Source of the DNA: Elusimicrobiota bacterium
GTDB lineage: Bacteria > Elusimicrobiota > Elusimicrobia > UBA1565 > JACRDR01
Assembly: GCA_016194745.1 (NCBI GenBank)
Contig: JACQBA010000007.1
Span: 124,001 to 188,000 of the forward strand
Length of the DNA: 64,000 nucleotides
Direction: 5' to 3'
In this document: in pieces, positions 8,488 through 16,708 of the stretch
How the letters are laid out: the number at the start of each line of letters is the position of its first letter
Position numbering within the stretch: the first letter of the stretch is position 1
Translations under genes and position numbers: made by a program
Notes under the pieces: model-generated
What the model saw: the letters and a program-made list of their open reading frames with translations, nothing else
The model's database searches: none
What the model was told of the DNA's origin: nothing

Positions 8488-9987
8488 ATGCCGAAGGCGT
8501 CCAAAGCCGAGCGCACCAAGCTCTTCATCGACGGCCGCTGGGTCGAGTCCGCGTCCAAACACGTCCGTCCCGTGGTCAATCCGGCGACGGAGTCGACGAT
8601 CGCCGAGAGCCCGGACGCCGCCCCGGCCGACGTCGACAAGGCCGTCGCCGCGGCTAAGAAGGCGTTCGACGACGGACGCTGGTCGCGGAAATCCCCGGGC
8701 GAGCGGTCAGCGGCCCTCCTCAAGCTCGCGTCCCTGATCGAGCGGGACGCGTTGAGCCTCGCCAAGCTCGAGTCGGACAACGCGGGCAAGCCGATGAAGC
8801 TCGCGCGCGACGGGGACATTCCCTTCGCGATCGACAATCTCCGGTTCTTCGCCGGGGCTGCGCGCCATCTCGAAGGCCTCGCCGCCGCGGAATACGCCTC
8901 GGGCTACACGAGCCTCATCCGCCGCGAGCCCGTCGGCGTGGTGGGACTGATCGCCCCGTGGAACTACCCGTTCATGATGTCGGTCTGGAAGGCCGCCCCG
9001 GCCCTCGCGGCGGGAAACACGATCATCCTCAAGCCCTCGGAGTTGACCCCGCTGACGACGCTCGCGCTCGCGCGGCTCGTCCAAGAGTCGGGGATCCCGG
9101 ACGGGGTGGTCAACGTGCTTACCGGCGCCGAGGAGACCGGGCGCTCGATCACCCAGCACCGCGACGTCGCGATGATCTCCTTCACGGGCGACACCTCGAC
9201 GGGCCGCAAGATCGTCGGCCAGACCGCGGCGACGCTCAAGCGCTGCCACATGGAGCTCGGCGGCAAGGCGCCTTTCCTAGTTTTCGACGACGCGGACCTC
9301 GACGCCGCAGTCCAAGGCGCGGTCGTCGCGGGCTTCGTCAACTGCGGGCAGGACTGCACCGCGGCGACCCGCATCCTGGTCCAGGCCAAGTCCTACAAGC
9401 GCTTCGAGACGGCCTTCCTGACGCAGGTCGCCAAGCTCAAGACGGGCGACCCGAAGCATCCTGACACCGACATGGGCCCGCTCATCAGCGCCGAACAGCG
9501 CGACCGCGTCGAGGGCTTCTTGAAGCGGGCGGCGGGCGCCAAAATCCTGGCGGGGGGAGGCCGCCTCAAATCCGCCAAGCGCGGCTTCTTCTTTCAGCCG
9601 ACGGTCGTCGGCTCGGCGCCGCTGGACTCCGAGATCATGCGCAAGGAGGTCTTCGGCCCGGTCGTCTGCCTCCAGACCTTCAAGGACGAGGACGACGCCG
9701 TCCGGATCGCCAACGACGTCGAGTACGGGCTCGCGTCCTCCGTCTGGACCTCCAACGTCCAGCGCGCGATGCGGGTCTCGGCGGCTCTTCAGTTCGGCAC
9801 GGTCTGGGTAAACGACCATTTGCCGCTCACGTCCGAGACGCCTCACGGCGGCGTCAAGCAATCCGGGTTCGGGAAGGACCTGTCCCTCTACGCGCTCCAC
9901 GACTACACGACCGTCAAGCACGTCATGCTCGAGCTGAGCGGGGCCGCCCGCAAGCCCTGGCACTACACCGCCTTCGGCAAACCGTAA
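8488..9987 (+). CDS. patD: 4-aminobutyraldehyde (gamma-aminobutyraldehyde) dehydrogenase
   Basis: This 499-residue NAD-dependent aldehyde dehydrogenase has the usual length. The substrate-tunnel motif APWNYPFMMSVWKAAPALAAGN is near residue 155. SFTGDTSTGRKI is in the cofactor site, the general base is E256 in MELGGKAP, and the nucleophile is C290 in NCGQDCTAATR. The GQDCTAA(T/C)RI pattern is characteristic of the PatD/YdcW group and not of betaine- or succinate-semialdehyde dehydrogenases. The reaction converts 4-aminobutanal to 4-aminobutyrate. It starts three bases after patA. Together with gabT it completes putrescine to succinate semialdehyde; no gabD is in the window. Confidence 0.87.
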   Translation: MPKASKAERTKLFIDGRWVESASKHVRPVVNPATESTIAESPDAAPADVDKAVAAAKKAFDDGRWSRKSPGERSAALLKLASLIERDALSLAKLESDNAGKPMKLARDGDIPFAIDNLRFFAGAARHLEGLAAAEYASGYTSLIRREPVGVVGLIAPWNYPFMMSVWKAAPALAAGNTIILKPSELTPLTTLALARLVQESGIPDGVVNVLTGAEETGRSITQHRDVAMISFTGDTSTGRKIVGQTAATLKRCHMELGGKAPFLVFDDADLDAAVQGAVVAGFVNCGQDCTAATRILVQAKSYKRFETAFLTQVAKLKTGDPKHPDTDMGPLISAEQRDRVEGFLKRAAGAKILAGGGRLKSAKRGFFFQPTVVGSAPLDSEIMRKEVFGPVVCLQTFKDEDDAVRIANDVEYGLASSVWTSNVQRAMRVSAALQFGTVWVNDHLPLTSETPHGGVKQSGFGKDLSLYALHDYTTVKHVMLELSGAARKPWHYTAFGKP

Positions 9988-10023
9988 CGGCGCGCCTAGT
10001 CGCGAATTCGGAGCGTGGGCATC

Positions 10024-10042
10024 GCGTCCCGTTAGGGGACGC
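10024..10042 (+). terminator. Possible terminator hairpin after the putrescine operon
   Basis: A perfect seven-base stem GCGTCCC / GGGACGC with a five-base loop lies 37 bases after the patD stop. There is no T-tract, so it is at best a weak or Rho-assisted terminator. Confidence 0.3.
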
Positions 10043-10108
10043 CGCTCGACAAGCGTTGCTGCCGCTTAGTTGCCGGTCTGTTACCGATTGGGCGGCACCC
10101 TGAAACCG

Positions 10109-11983
10109 ATGTCGACCTCCTCCTCCTACGGCGCCGCGCGCGCCACGCGCTGCGTCTTCGTCATCGACGACGACAAGAGCATCCGCAACCTTCTGCAGAC
10201 CCTCCTGTCGATGGAGGGCCACTCCGTGCTTGAGGCGGGCGACGGCCGGGAGGCCTTGGAGCTTTTGGGGCGGGACGGCGAGGCCTTCGTGCCGGATCTC
10301 TTCATCATCGACGCCGCCATGCCGGTCATGGGCGGCTATGAGTTGATCCGCCGCCTGCGCGCGCGTCACGACACGCGCTCGACGCCCATCATCATGCTGA
10401 CCGCGACCGAGAAGAAGATGCAGGAGCTCATCGAGGTAGAAGGCGTGTTGTTCATGAAGAAATTCTGCTCCAATGCCGAGATCTTTCAAGCGGTGCGCAC
10501 GCTGCTGGTGGGGGACGCCCCGGTGCGCAGCCGAGCGGAGCCGCTCGCGCCGCCCTCGGGCGAATACGAGACGGACAAGGGTCTCGAGATCGTCCGCTTT
10601 CCGGCAAAGGTCGTGCCGGTCGATGCGGCGCCTCCGACGGCCGATCCGCACGCCCCGGAGCCCGCGCCTGCCCCCTCCGGCCTGGACGACGAAAGCACGA
10701 TGGATTTGAATCTGAAGAGCCTCCTTTCTGGAAGCCCAGATCTCGCGCGCCTTTGGGGCGCGGGAGTGCGGTCGATCGAGCCGCGCTCGGGCGCCGCCGG
10801 TGGCCCTCCGGTCTCCGACTTTTCGCCGGTCATTCAGCTCGTCGAGTGCGTGTTCGAGGACGCCATCCGTCGCCAGGCCTCCGACATCCACATCGAATCG
10901 AAGCAGGACTGCCTCCTCATTCGCTTCCGGATCGACGGGGCGCTGCAGTCGTTGTACCGGCTGCCCAGCGAGATAAAGGCGAACGTTATCGCCCGCATCA
11001 AGATCATCTCCAACCTCGACGTCTCCGAGAAACGCCTGCCGCAGGACGGCCGCTTCTCGATCCAACGGGGCGGAGTGAGCGCCGAGATCCGGGTCAACAC
11101 GCTCGCGACGATGCACGGCGAGAAGATCGTCATGCGTATCCTGCGCCGCACCCTGTCGCCGAAGAAGCTCTGCGAGCTTTTCCCGACCCCGGAGGACCTC
11201 AAGCATATCGAGACGGCGCTCAAGTCGCCGACGGGGCTCATCCTCGTCACGGGTCCGACCGGCGGGGGCAAGACGACCACGCTGTACGCGATGCTCCAGG
11301 CGCTCAATACGCCGAGCCGCAACCTCATGACGGTCGAGGATCCGATTGAATACCCGTTGGACGGGGTGACGCAGGTGCCCGTGCAGAGCCAGATCGGATT
11401 CACCTTCGAGAAAATTCTCCGCGCCGTGCTCCGCCAAGATCCCAACGTCGTGATGGTGGGCGAAATCCGAGACGGCGAGACGGCCGAGATCGCGATGAAG
11501 GCGGCCATGACGGGCCACCTCGTGCTCTCGACCTTGCATACCAACAACGCGCCGATGGCGATCTATCGTCTGACGACCATGGGGATCCGCCCCCACCTCA
11601 TCGTGAGCGCGCTCAAACTTGTCGTCGCCCAGCGGCTGATCCGCCTCCTCTGCCCGCACTGCAAGGAGAAGGCTGAACTAAAGGCGGAGGAGTCGGTCGA
11701 TCTTTCCAAGAGCGAGCGCGAACGTCTCAAGGATACGTTCGTCCCCCGCGGCTGCGAGCACTGCCAAGGCATCGGCTACCACGGCCGCCGCTCCGTCAAC
11801 GAGGTCATGTCCCTGGAGAGTCATGAGATGCGCCAGATGATCATGGACTCGGCCAACCCGGACGTGATCCGTCAGCAAGCGATGAAGGAAGGCATGATCA
11901 CACTTCGCCAGGACGTCCTGCGCCTCGTGGCGGCGGGGGAGACCTCCCTCTCCGAAGCCATGTCCATCTACTACGTCGATTAG
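10109..11983 (+). CDS. Receiver-domain fusion to GspE/PilB-type secretion or pilus ATPase
   Basis: The protein has 624 residues. Residues 13-133 are a CheY-like receiver with the acidic pair at D20-D22, phosphoacceptor D68 (FIIDAAMP), switch T98 and K117/K118. A 100-residue linker rich in Ala, Pro and Glu follows. Residues about 235-620 are a GspE/PilB ATPase: SDIHIES, KRLPQDGRF, Walker A GPTGGGKTTT near 385 (Gly replaces the usual Ser), the Asp box VEDPIEYPL, Walker B VVMVGEIRDGETAEIA and His box GHLVLSTLHTNNAP. A CxxC...CxxC zinc site (CPHCKEK, CEHCQG) is present, as in PilB/GspE and not PilT. It should power pilus or pseudopilus extension at the inner membrane, possibly gated by phosphorylation. 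The ATG chosen is 13 codons inside a longer TTG frame. Confidence 0.88.
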   Translation: MSTSSSYGAARATRCVFVIDDDKSIRNLLQTLLSMEGHSVLEAGDGREALELLGRDGEAFVPDLFIIDAAMPVMGGYELIRRLRARHDTRSTPIIMLTATEKKMQELIEVEGVLFMKKFCSNAEIFQAVRTLLVGDAPVRSRAEPLAPPSGEYETDKGLEIVRFPAKVVPVDAAPPTADPHAPEPAPAPSGLDDESTMDLNLKSLLSGSPDLARLWGAGVRSIEPRSGAAGGPPVSDFSPVIQLVECVFEDAIRRQASDIHIESKQDCLLIRFRIDGALQSLYRLPSEIKANVIARIKIISNLDVSEKRLPQDGRFSIQRGGVSAEIRVNTLATMHGEKIVMRILRRTLSPKKLCELFPTPEDLKHIETALKSPTGLILVTGPTGGGKTTTLYAMLQALNTPSRNLMTVEDPIEYPLDGVTQVPVQSQIGFTFEKILRAVLRQDPNVVMVGEIRDGETAEIAMKAAMTGHLVLSTLHTNNAPMAIYRLTTMGIRPHLIVSALKLVVAQRLIRLLCPHCKEKAELKAEESVDLSKSERERLKDTFVPRGCEHCQGIGYHGRRSVNEVMSLESHEMRQMIMDSANPDVIRQQAMKEGMITLRQDVLRLVAAGETSLSEAMSIYYVD

Positions 11984-12152
11984 CCGCACCCTGGGCTTTC
12001 CGCCATGCGGCGGCCGGAGGTGCACGTCGAAATCGACGAAGCGCCCTTTTCGAGATTAAGCCCTGACGCGCCTATGGTCGAAATCCGAGCATAGGTCCAA
12101 AGGGTAATTCTTATTAGGCCTAAAGGCTCAGGATGTGTAGAGTCGTCGGCGC

Positions 12153-12158
12153 TATCCT
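12153..12158 (+). promoter_or_regulatory. Possible -10 element TATCCT close to a start codon
   Basis: TATCCT ends six bases before the ATG at 12165. The intervening GGAGAC could equally be a ribosome-binding site, so this is ambiguous. Confidence 0.25.
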
Positions 12159-12164
12159 GGAGAC

Positions 12165-12677
12165 ATGAGAACCTGGAGGGGGTTTTCGGGGAGGGCGCGA
12201 AGCCTGGCCATCTTCGCGGCCTGTATTTCTATGCAGGGGCAGGCCATCGCGGCCACATCCGCCATCGTCGGCGCCTCGATTAGTCCTGTTCCGCTCGCGG
12301 GACTCTCCATGTCGAACGGCGACCCATTTCACATGATGACGATCTTCATTGACAGGCAGGGCCATTTCTACAAGTCGGAAGGCCAAGGAGAGGGGCGCGA
12401 GCCTCGCGTCTATCGCCTACCCGAGCTTCCATTGGGCCCTGAAGACCGAGAGCGCTTGCTTCAGGCGATCTCGCAGGCCCGTGAAGGCTTGCCGCCGGAC
12501 GCCGCCCCCGGAGTCACTTTTACCATCATGCGAGACGGAGTGCCCGTGCCGATGCACCAAAGCAGAGATCGCGGCGCCAAGGAGAAGGCGCCCGGCTATG
12601 CCGAAGGCCTCCGCGAGTTTGAAGAGCGCCTGAGCACGGCGATGGGACGAGCGCTTTTCCAGGAATTGCCTCGCTAG
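12165..12677 (+). CDS. Small exported protein, unknown function
   Basis: This 170-residue protein has an N-terminal signal peptide. Basic residues (MRTWRGFSGRAR) precede a hydrophobic stretch (SLAIFAACISMQGQAIAA), with cleavage probably near residue 30. The mature part has a strand pair (MMTIFIDRQGHFYKS), a linker (YRLPELPLGPEDRERLLQAI), another strand pair (GVTFTIMRDGVPVPM) and a C-terminal amphipathic helix (GLREFEERLSTAMGRALF). No cysteine motif or known domain is recognised. Its strand-helix-strand-helix plan is similar to the exported protein at 3820-4284. It lies alone between the secretion ATPase and potA. The region 11984-12164 before it holds no gene. Confidence 0.6.
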   Translation: MRTWRGFSGRARSLAIFAACISMQGQAIAATSAIVGASISPVPLAGLSMSNGDPFHMMTIFIDRQGHFYKSEGQGEGREPRVYRLPELPLGPEDRERLLQAISQAREGLPPDAAPGVTFTIMRDGVPVPMHQSRDRGAKEKAPGYAEGLREFEERLSTAMGRALFQELPR

Positions 12678-12714
12678 ACGCGCCACCGCGGCCTCGCGTC
12701 GAGAAAACAATTGC

Positions 12715-12720
12715 TATAAT
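12715..12720 (+). promoter_or_regulatory. -10 element TATAAT of the pot operon, leaderless-type
   Basis: A perfect TATAAT ends seven bases before the potA ATG (CCGGCTT in between, no Shine-Dalgarno). The transcription start is predicted at or within a base of the start codon. Confidence 0.6.
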
Positions 12721-12727
12721 CCGGCTT

Positions 12728-13831
12728 ATGGGGAAAACCCCGCTCCTGGAGATTTCCAGGATCGAAAAGTCGTTTGGATCACAGAAAATACTTAAGGGCA
12801 TCTCTCTCCAGGTTTTTGCGGGAGAGTTTCTGACATTCCTCGGTCCCTCCGGCTGCGGAAAGACGACCACTCTGCGCATCGTCGCGGGCTTCGAAGAACC
12901 GGACAAGGGCACGGTCCGATTGAACGGGGAAGACGTGACCCGTCTTCCGCCATACAAACGCGATGTGCATACCGTGTTTCAGCATTACGCGCTGTTTCCG
13001 CATTTCGACGTCTTCGAGAACGTGGCGTTCAGCCTGCGGCTCGAGAAGACCCCCGAGCCCGAGGTCGCCTCGCGCGTCCGGGGCGCCCTGGATCTGGTAA
13101 AGTTGGGAGGCTTCGAGAAGCGCCGGATCGACCAGTTGTCCGGCGGCCAGCAGCAGCGGGTCGCGGTCGCGCGTTCGCTGGTGGGGCGCCCCAGCCTCCT
13201 GCTTCTCGACGAGCCGCTGGGGGCCCTCGATCTCAAGCTGCGCCGCCAGATGCAGCTCGAGCTCAAGGCGATCCAGAAGAAGACCGGCATCACCTTCGTC
13301 TACGTGACCCACGATCAGGAAGAGGCGCTCACGCTCTCGGACCGTATCGCCGTCTTCAACGCGGGGGAGATCGTCCAGCTTGGGGATCCGAAGTCGATCT
13401 ACGAGACGCCGCGTTCGAGCTTCGTGGCGGACTTCATCGGCTCGGCGAACATTCTCGAGGCCCAGGTGAAGCTCAACGATGGGGAGCACGTGGTGCTCTT
13501 GGTGGAAGACGAGGTGGAGCTGAGACTTCCCCGGCCAGTGGGCTTCAATGGGGCCGAGGGCGCGAAAGTGCCGCTGGCGATCAGGCCCGAGCGGATCTCG
13601 GTCCACTTTGAGGAACCCGCGTCGGACGCCGGACGGTTGACGTTCCCGGGTGCGCTCCAGGACGTCGTCTACCTGGGCTCGGCGACCCAGATGATCATCA
13701 GCCCGTTTCCGAAGTCCGCCAAGGTCCTCGCGGCGACGATCATGGGCAAGGCTGACGTCTCCATTGACGGCGCGCGACGCCGGGTGTGGTGCGAGGTCAG
13801 CCCTCGCGACGTACTGCTATGGCCCAGCTGA
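12728..13831 (+). CDS. potA: Spermidine/putrescine ABC transporter ATP-binding protein
   Basis: This 367-residue ABC ATPase has every expected motif. Walker A is GPSGCGKTTT near residue 40, the Q-loop is VFQHYALFPH, the signature is LSGGQQQRVAVARSL, Walker B is LLLLDEPLGALD and the H-loop is VYVTHDQEEAL. The C-terminal 110 residues form the TOBE domain typical of PotA/MalK-type importers. The Q-loop and signature spacing fit polyamine importers, and the following potD, potB and potC fix the assignment. It energises polyamine uptake at the inner face of the cytoplasmic membrane. Its last 13 bases overlap the start of potD, so the operon is tightly coupled. The internalised putrescine could feed the patA-patD-gabT cluster upstream. 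Confidence 0.92.
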   Translation: MGKTPLLEISRIEKSFGSQKILKGISLQVFAGEFLTFLGPSGCGKTTTLRIVAGFEEPDKGTVRLNGEDVTRLPPYKRDVHTVFQHYALFPHFDVFENVAFSLRLEKTPEPEVASRVRGALDLVKLGGFEKRRIDQLSGGQQQRVAVARSLVGRPSLLLLDEPLGALDLKLRRQMQLELKAIQKKTGITFVYVTHDQEEALTLSDRIAVFNAGEIVQLGDPKSIYETPRSSFVADFIGSANILEAQVKLNDGEHVVLLVEDEVELRLPRPVGFNGAEGAKVPLAIRPERISVHFEEPASDAGRLTFPGALQDVVYLGSATQMIISPFPKSAKVLAATIMGKADVSIDGARRRVWCEVSPRDVLLWPS

Positions 13832-14883
13832 CTCGCCGGCGATTCGTTCAATTGGCGGCCTTCGCCGCAGTGGGCGGCTACGCCGCGCTCGAGACCGCGT
13901 GCTCCCGCGGCCCGAAACAGAAGACGATCCGCTTTTTCAACTGGTTCAACTACATCGGCAAGGAGACCCTGCCTCGGTTCGAGCGGGAAACCGGGGTCAA
14001 GGTCACCTACGAGGTCTACTCGACCGAAGACGAGATGTTCGCTAAGCTCAAGGCCGGCGTGCGCGGGTACGATTTGCTCGTCGCGACCGATTTTATGATC
14101 CCGCGCCTCAAGATGCTCGATTTGATCGAGCCTATCCCGCAGAATCTATTGCAGAACCTCGACAATATCGATGCCCGCTTCCGCGATCCCATCTACGATC
14201 CCGGCTTGCAGTATTCCATTCCTTACCTTTGGGGAACGACGGGGATTGGGTATAATACCGCGAAAATTTCGAAGCCTCCCGATACCTGGTGGGCGCTCTG
14301 GGATGAAAAATACAAAGGCCGCATCACGATGCTCGACGCCATGCGCGACGCCATGGCGGTGTCCCTCTTGATGCTAGGCCTCCCCTACGACTCGAAGAAC
14401 CCGGCGCACTTGGCCAAGGCGAAGGACCTCCTGCTTAAGCAGAAGCCCCTGCTCAAGCAGTATACGACCTCCGGCTACGTCGACGATCTCGCCTCGGGCG
14501 AGATCTGGATCGCCCAAGGCTGGAACGGAGACGTCCTCCAAGCGGCGCGGGAAAAGAAGCAGATCGACTACGTCATCCCGAAGGAAGGATCCTTCATCTA
14601 TGTGGACTCCGTCGTCCTTCTCAAGGGCGCGGCACGCAAGCAGCACGTGCTCGAGCTTGTCGATCACCTGTTGAAGCCGGACGTGGCCGCGGAGATATCC
14701 AACACCGTCCGCTACGCCTCTCCAAACGCGAAGGCGCTGCCGCTTCTCGACAAGGAACTGACGGCGGATCGCCGGGTCTTCCCGACGCCCGAAATGCAGA
14801 AGAAGCTCCACCTTCAGACCCCGCTCGATCCGGAGGCGGACGAGCTTTGGAACCAGACGTGGCAGGATGTAAAGGTCCTCTAA
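13819..14883 (+). CDS. potD: Polyamine-binding lipoprotein of the Pot transporter, Tat-type signal
   Basis: This 354-residue substrate-binding protein starts with a twin-arginine signal. The pattern TRRRFVQLAAFAA matches (S/T)RRxFhxhh, and it ends in a lipobox LETAC with lipidation at C28. The mature part follows PotD: FFNWFNYIGKETLPRFERETG, YDLLVATDFMIPRLKM, IPYLWGTTGIGYN, WALWDEKYKGRITMLD and IAQGWNGDVLQA. These line the ligand cleft in the family. It should be anchored at the outer leaflet of the inner membrane and deliver spermidine or putrescine to PotB/PotC. The start overlaps potA by 13 bases in another frame. The Tat route is inferred from the motif. Confidence 0.9.
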   Translation: MAQLTRRRFVQLAAFAAVGGYAALETACSRGPKQKTIRFFNWFNYIGKETLPRFERETGVKVTYEVYSTEDEMFAKLKAGVRGYDLLVATDFMIPRLKMLDLIEPIPQNLLQNLDNIDARFRDPIYDPGLQYSIPYLWGTTGIGYNTAKISKPPDTWWALWDEKYKGRITMLDAMRDAMAVSLLMLGLPYDSKNPAHLAKAKDLLLKQKPLLKQYTTSGYVDDLASGEIWIAQGWNGDVLQAAREKKQIDYVIPKEGSFIYVDSVVLLKGAARKQHVLELVDHLLKPDVAAEISNTVRYASPNAKALPLLDKELTADRRVFPTPEMQKKLHLQTPLDPEADELWNQTWQDVKVL

Positions 14884-15782
14884 TGGGCGAAGGGAAAAAG
14901 GTCAAAGTCCTGGTCATCGACGACAACAAGGAATGGACCGAGCTTCTCTGCTCCGCCTTGAACGAACAATACATCAGCCTGGGCGCGTTGGACGGCGCCC
15001 AAGGCATGGAGATCGCCGCCCGCGAGTCGCCGGATTTGATCCTATGCGACATCATGCTTCCCAAGATGACGGGCGCGGAACTCCTCCGGAGCTTCCAGAG
15101 CCATCCGGTGCTGCACAAGACGCAGGTCGTCATGATGACCGCCAACCGCCTCGACGCGGCGACCCAGGGCCTATTCAAGAGCCATCCGAACGTTCGCGGC
15201 TTCCTTCAGAAGCCCTGTCCGCTCACGGATGTTCTCAAGACCGTGCAGTACGTGCTCCAGACGCCGAACGTCCGGATGACCAAGCCCCAGCAGGCCAGTC
15301 CCGGAACGCCGCCGCCCGTCCCCGTTCCGCCGCCCGTCCCTGAGGCGGTCCCCACGGCCATCCCGCGGCAGACGCCCCTGCCGCGCCCGGGAGTCAAGTC
15401 CTACAAGATCCTGATCGTCGACGACGACGTCAACTGCTTTCAGTTCTTGAACCTCGTCATCCACCGCGACGACTTGATCTTCCGCGCGACCGACGGGATG
15501 CAGGCGCTCGAGCACCTGAAGAACGTGAAGCCCGACCTCATCATCACCGATCTGATGATGCCGGGGATGAGCGGCATCGAGGTGATGCGCAACCTGCAGA
15601 AGCAGAAGGAATGCGCGAAAATCCCCACGATCTTCCTGACGGCCGCGCACATCGACGACCGCAACCGGGAGATGCTGACGAAGGAATTCCCTAATCTGGT
15701 CACGATCCTGACCAAGCCCTGCGACGTCAAGGATATCCGGGCGGTCCTCGAGAAATTGCTTCCGCGCGACCTCGCCAAATGA
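14883..15782 (+). CDS. Double-receiver response regulator inside the pot operon
   Basis: The protein has 299 residues and two CheY-like receiver domains. The first (residues 6-122) has D13-D14, phosphoacceptor D56 (ILCDIMLP) and K110. The second (residues 173-295) has D180-D182, D223 (IITDLMMP) and K278. The 45-residue linker between them is rich in Pro and Val (PPPVPVPPPVPEAVP). There is no output domain, so it must act by protein contact. Its ATG overlaps the potD stop by one base and its stop overlaps potB by four, so it is translated as part of the transporter operon. I infer a link between polyamine uptake and a phosphorelay; the partner kinase is unknown. Confidence 0.85.
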   Translation: MGEGKKVKVLVIDDNKEWTELLCSALNEQYISLGALDGAQGMEIAARESPDLILCDIMLPKMTGAELLRSFQSHPVLHKTQVVMMTANRLDAATQGLFKSHPNVRGFLQKPCPLTDVLKTVQYVLQTPNVRMTKPQQASPGTPPPVPVPPPVPEAVPTAIPRQTPLPRPGVKSYKILIVDDDVNCFQFLNLVIHRDDLIFRATDGMQALEHLKNVKPDLIITDLMMPGMSGIEVMRNLQKQKECAKIPTIFLTAAHIDDRNREMLTKEFPNLVTILTKPCDVKDIRAVLEKLLPRDLAK

Positions 15783-16708
15783 CCCCGGGGAAAGCGGCTC
15801 CCCGCTCCTTCGGCCGCATCGACGCCTTCCTTTCCTCCGTGGTCTCCGGACGCTTGAAAGGTGCGAGCCACGTCCTCCTGGCGCCGTCCTCGCTCGTCCT
15901 GGGACTCTTCCTGATTCTGCCGGTCGTCCTCATCTTGGCGATCTCCTTCACGAAGCGCGGTCCGTACGGCTCGCTCGTCTGGTCCTTCACCACGAGCAAC
16001 TACCTTCAAGCCCTCAGGCCCGCCTACTTTCCCGTACTCGCCCGCTCCTTTCTCTTTGCGGGTGTGACGACCTTGCTCTGCCTGGCCATCGCGTACCCCC
16101 TCGCCTACGCGCTGAGCTTTTTCGCGGGAGGATTCCGCGGCGCCCTTATCCTGATGCTAATGGTGCCTTTCTGGAACTCATGCCTCGTCGCGATCTATTC
16201 TTGGATGATCCTGCTGGGACGAGAGGGCCTCCTCAACGGCCTTCTCCTAAGACTCGGACTCATTCAGGCACCGGTCCAGTTCCTGGGGACCTCGTTCGCG
16301 GTTATCTTGGGTCTCGTCTACTTCTATCTCCCGTTCATGGTGCTGCCGCTCTACGCCTGTCTCGAGAAGATACCGCGCTCGTTGATTGACGCGTCGAAGG
16401 ACCTCGGGGCCGGGGTCGCGACGACGTTCCTCAAGGTGACGTTGCCGCTGAGCCTGCCCGGCGTGTTCGCTGGCTGTATCCTGACGTTCGTGCCCTGCGT
16501 CGGAGACTTCCTTACGGCCGATTTCCTGGGAGGGACGAAGACATACCTCATCGGCAACCTCATCGCGAACCAATTCCTCGCGGCGCAGGATTGGCCCTTC
16601 GGTGGGGCGATGGCGGCGATCCTCATCGTCATCCTGTCGACCGGCATCTTCGCCTACCTGCGCCTGGAGAGCGGCGGGCCCGAGGCGGACGCGCTCAAGG
16701 TCCGATGA
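15779..16708 (+). CDS. potB: Polyamine ABC transporter permease PotB
   Basis: This 309-residue inner-membrane permease has six transmembrane segments. The first is at about residues 32-56 (LLAPSSLVLGLFLILPVVLILAI, shown in part), and others lie near 90-115, 122-142, 170-195, 220-242 and 275-297. The EAA loop that contacts PotA is LIDASKDLGAGVATTFLKVT near residue 203. The periplasmic loop YFPVLARSFLFAG and the EAA variant are typical of PotB/PotH. It pairs with PotC to form the channel. The start codon overlaps the double-receiver gene (ATGA) and the end overlaps potC (ATGA). The N-terminal extension of about 30 residues is basic and cytoplasmic. Confidence 0.9.
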   Translation: MTPGKAAPRSFGRIDAFLSSVVSGRLKGASHVLLAPSSLVLGLFLILPVVLILAISFTKRGPYGSLVWSFTTSNYLQALRPAYFPVLARSFLFAGVTTLLCLAIAYPLAYALSFFAGGFRGALILMLMVPFWNSCLVAIYSWMILLGREGLLNGLLLRLGLIQAPVQFLGTSFAVILGLVYFYLPFMVLPLYACLEKIPRSLIDASKDLGAGVATTFLKVTLPLSLPGVFAGCILTFVPCVGDFLTADFLGGTKTYLIGNLIANQFLAAQDWPFGGAMAAILIVILSTGIFAYLRLESGGPEADALKVR

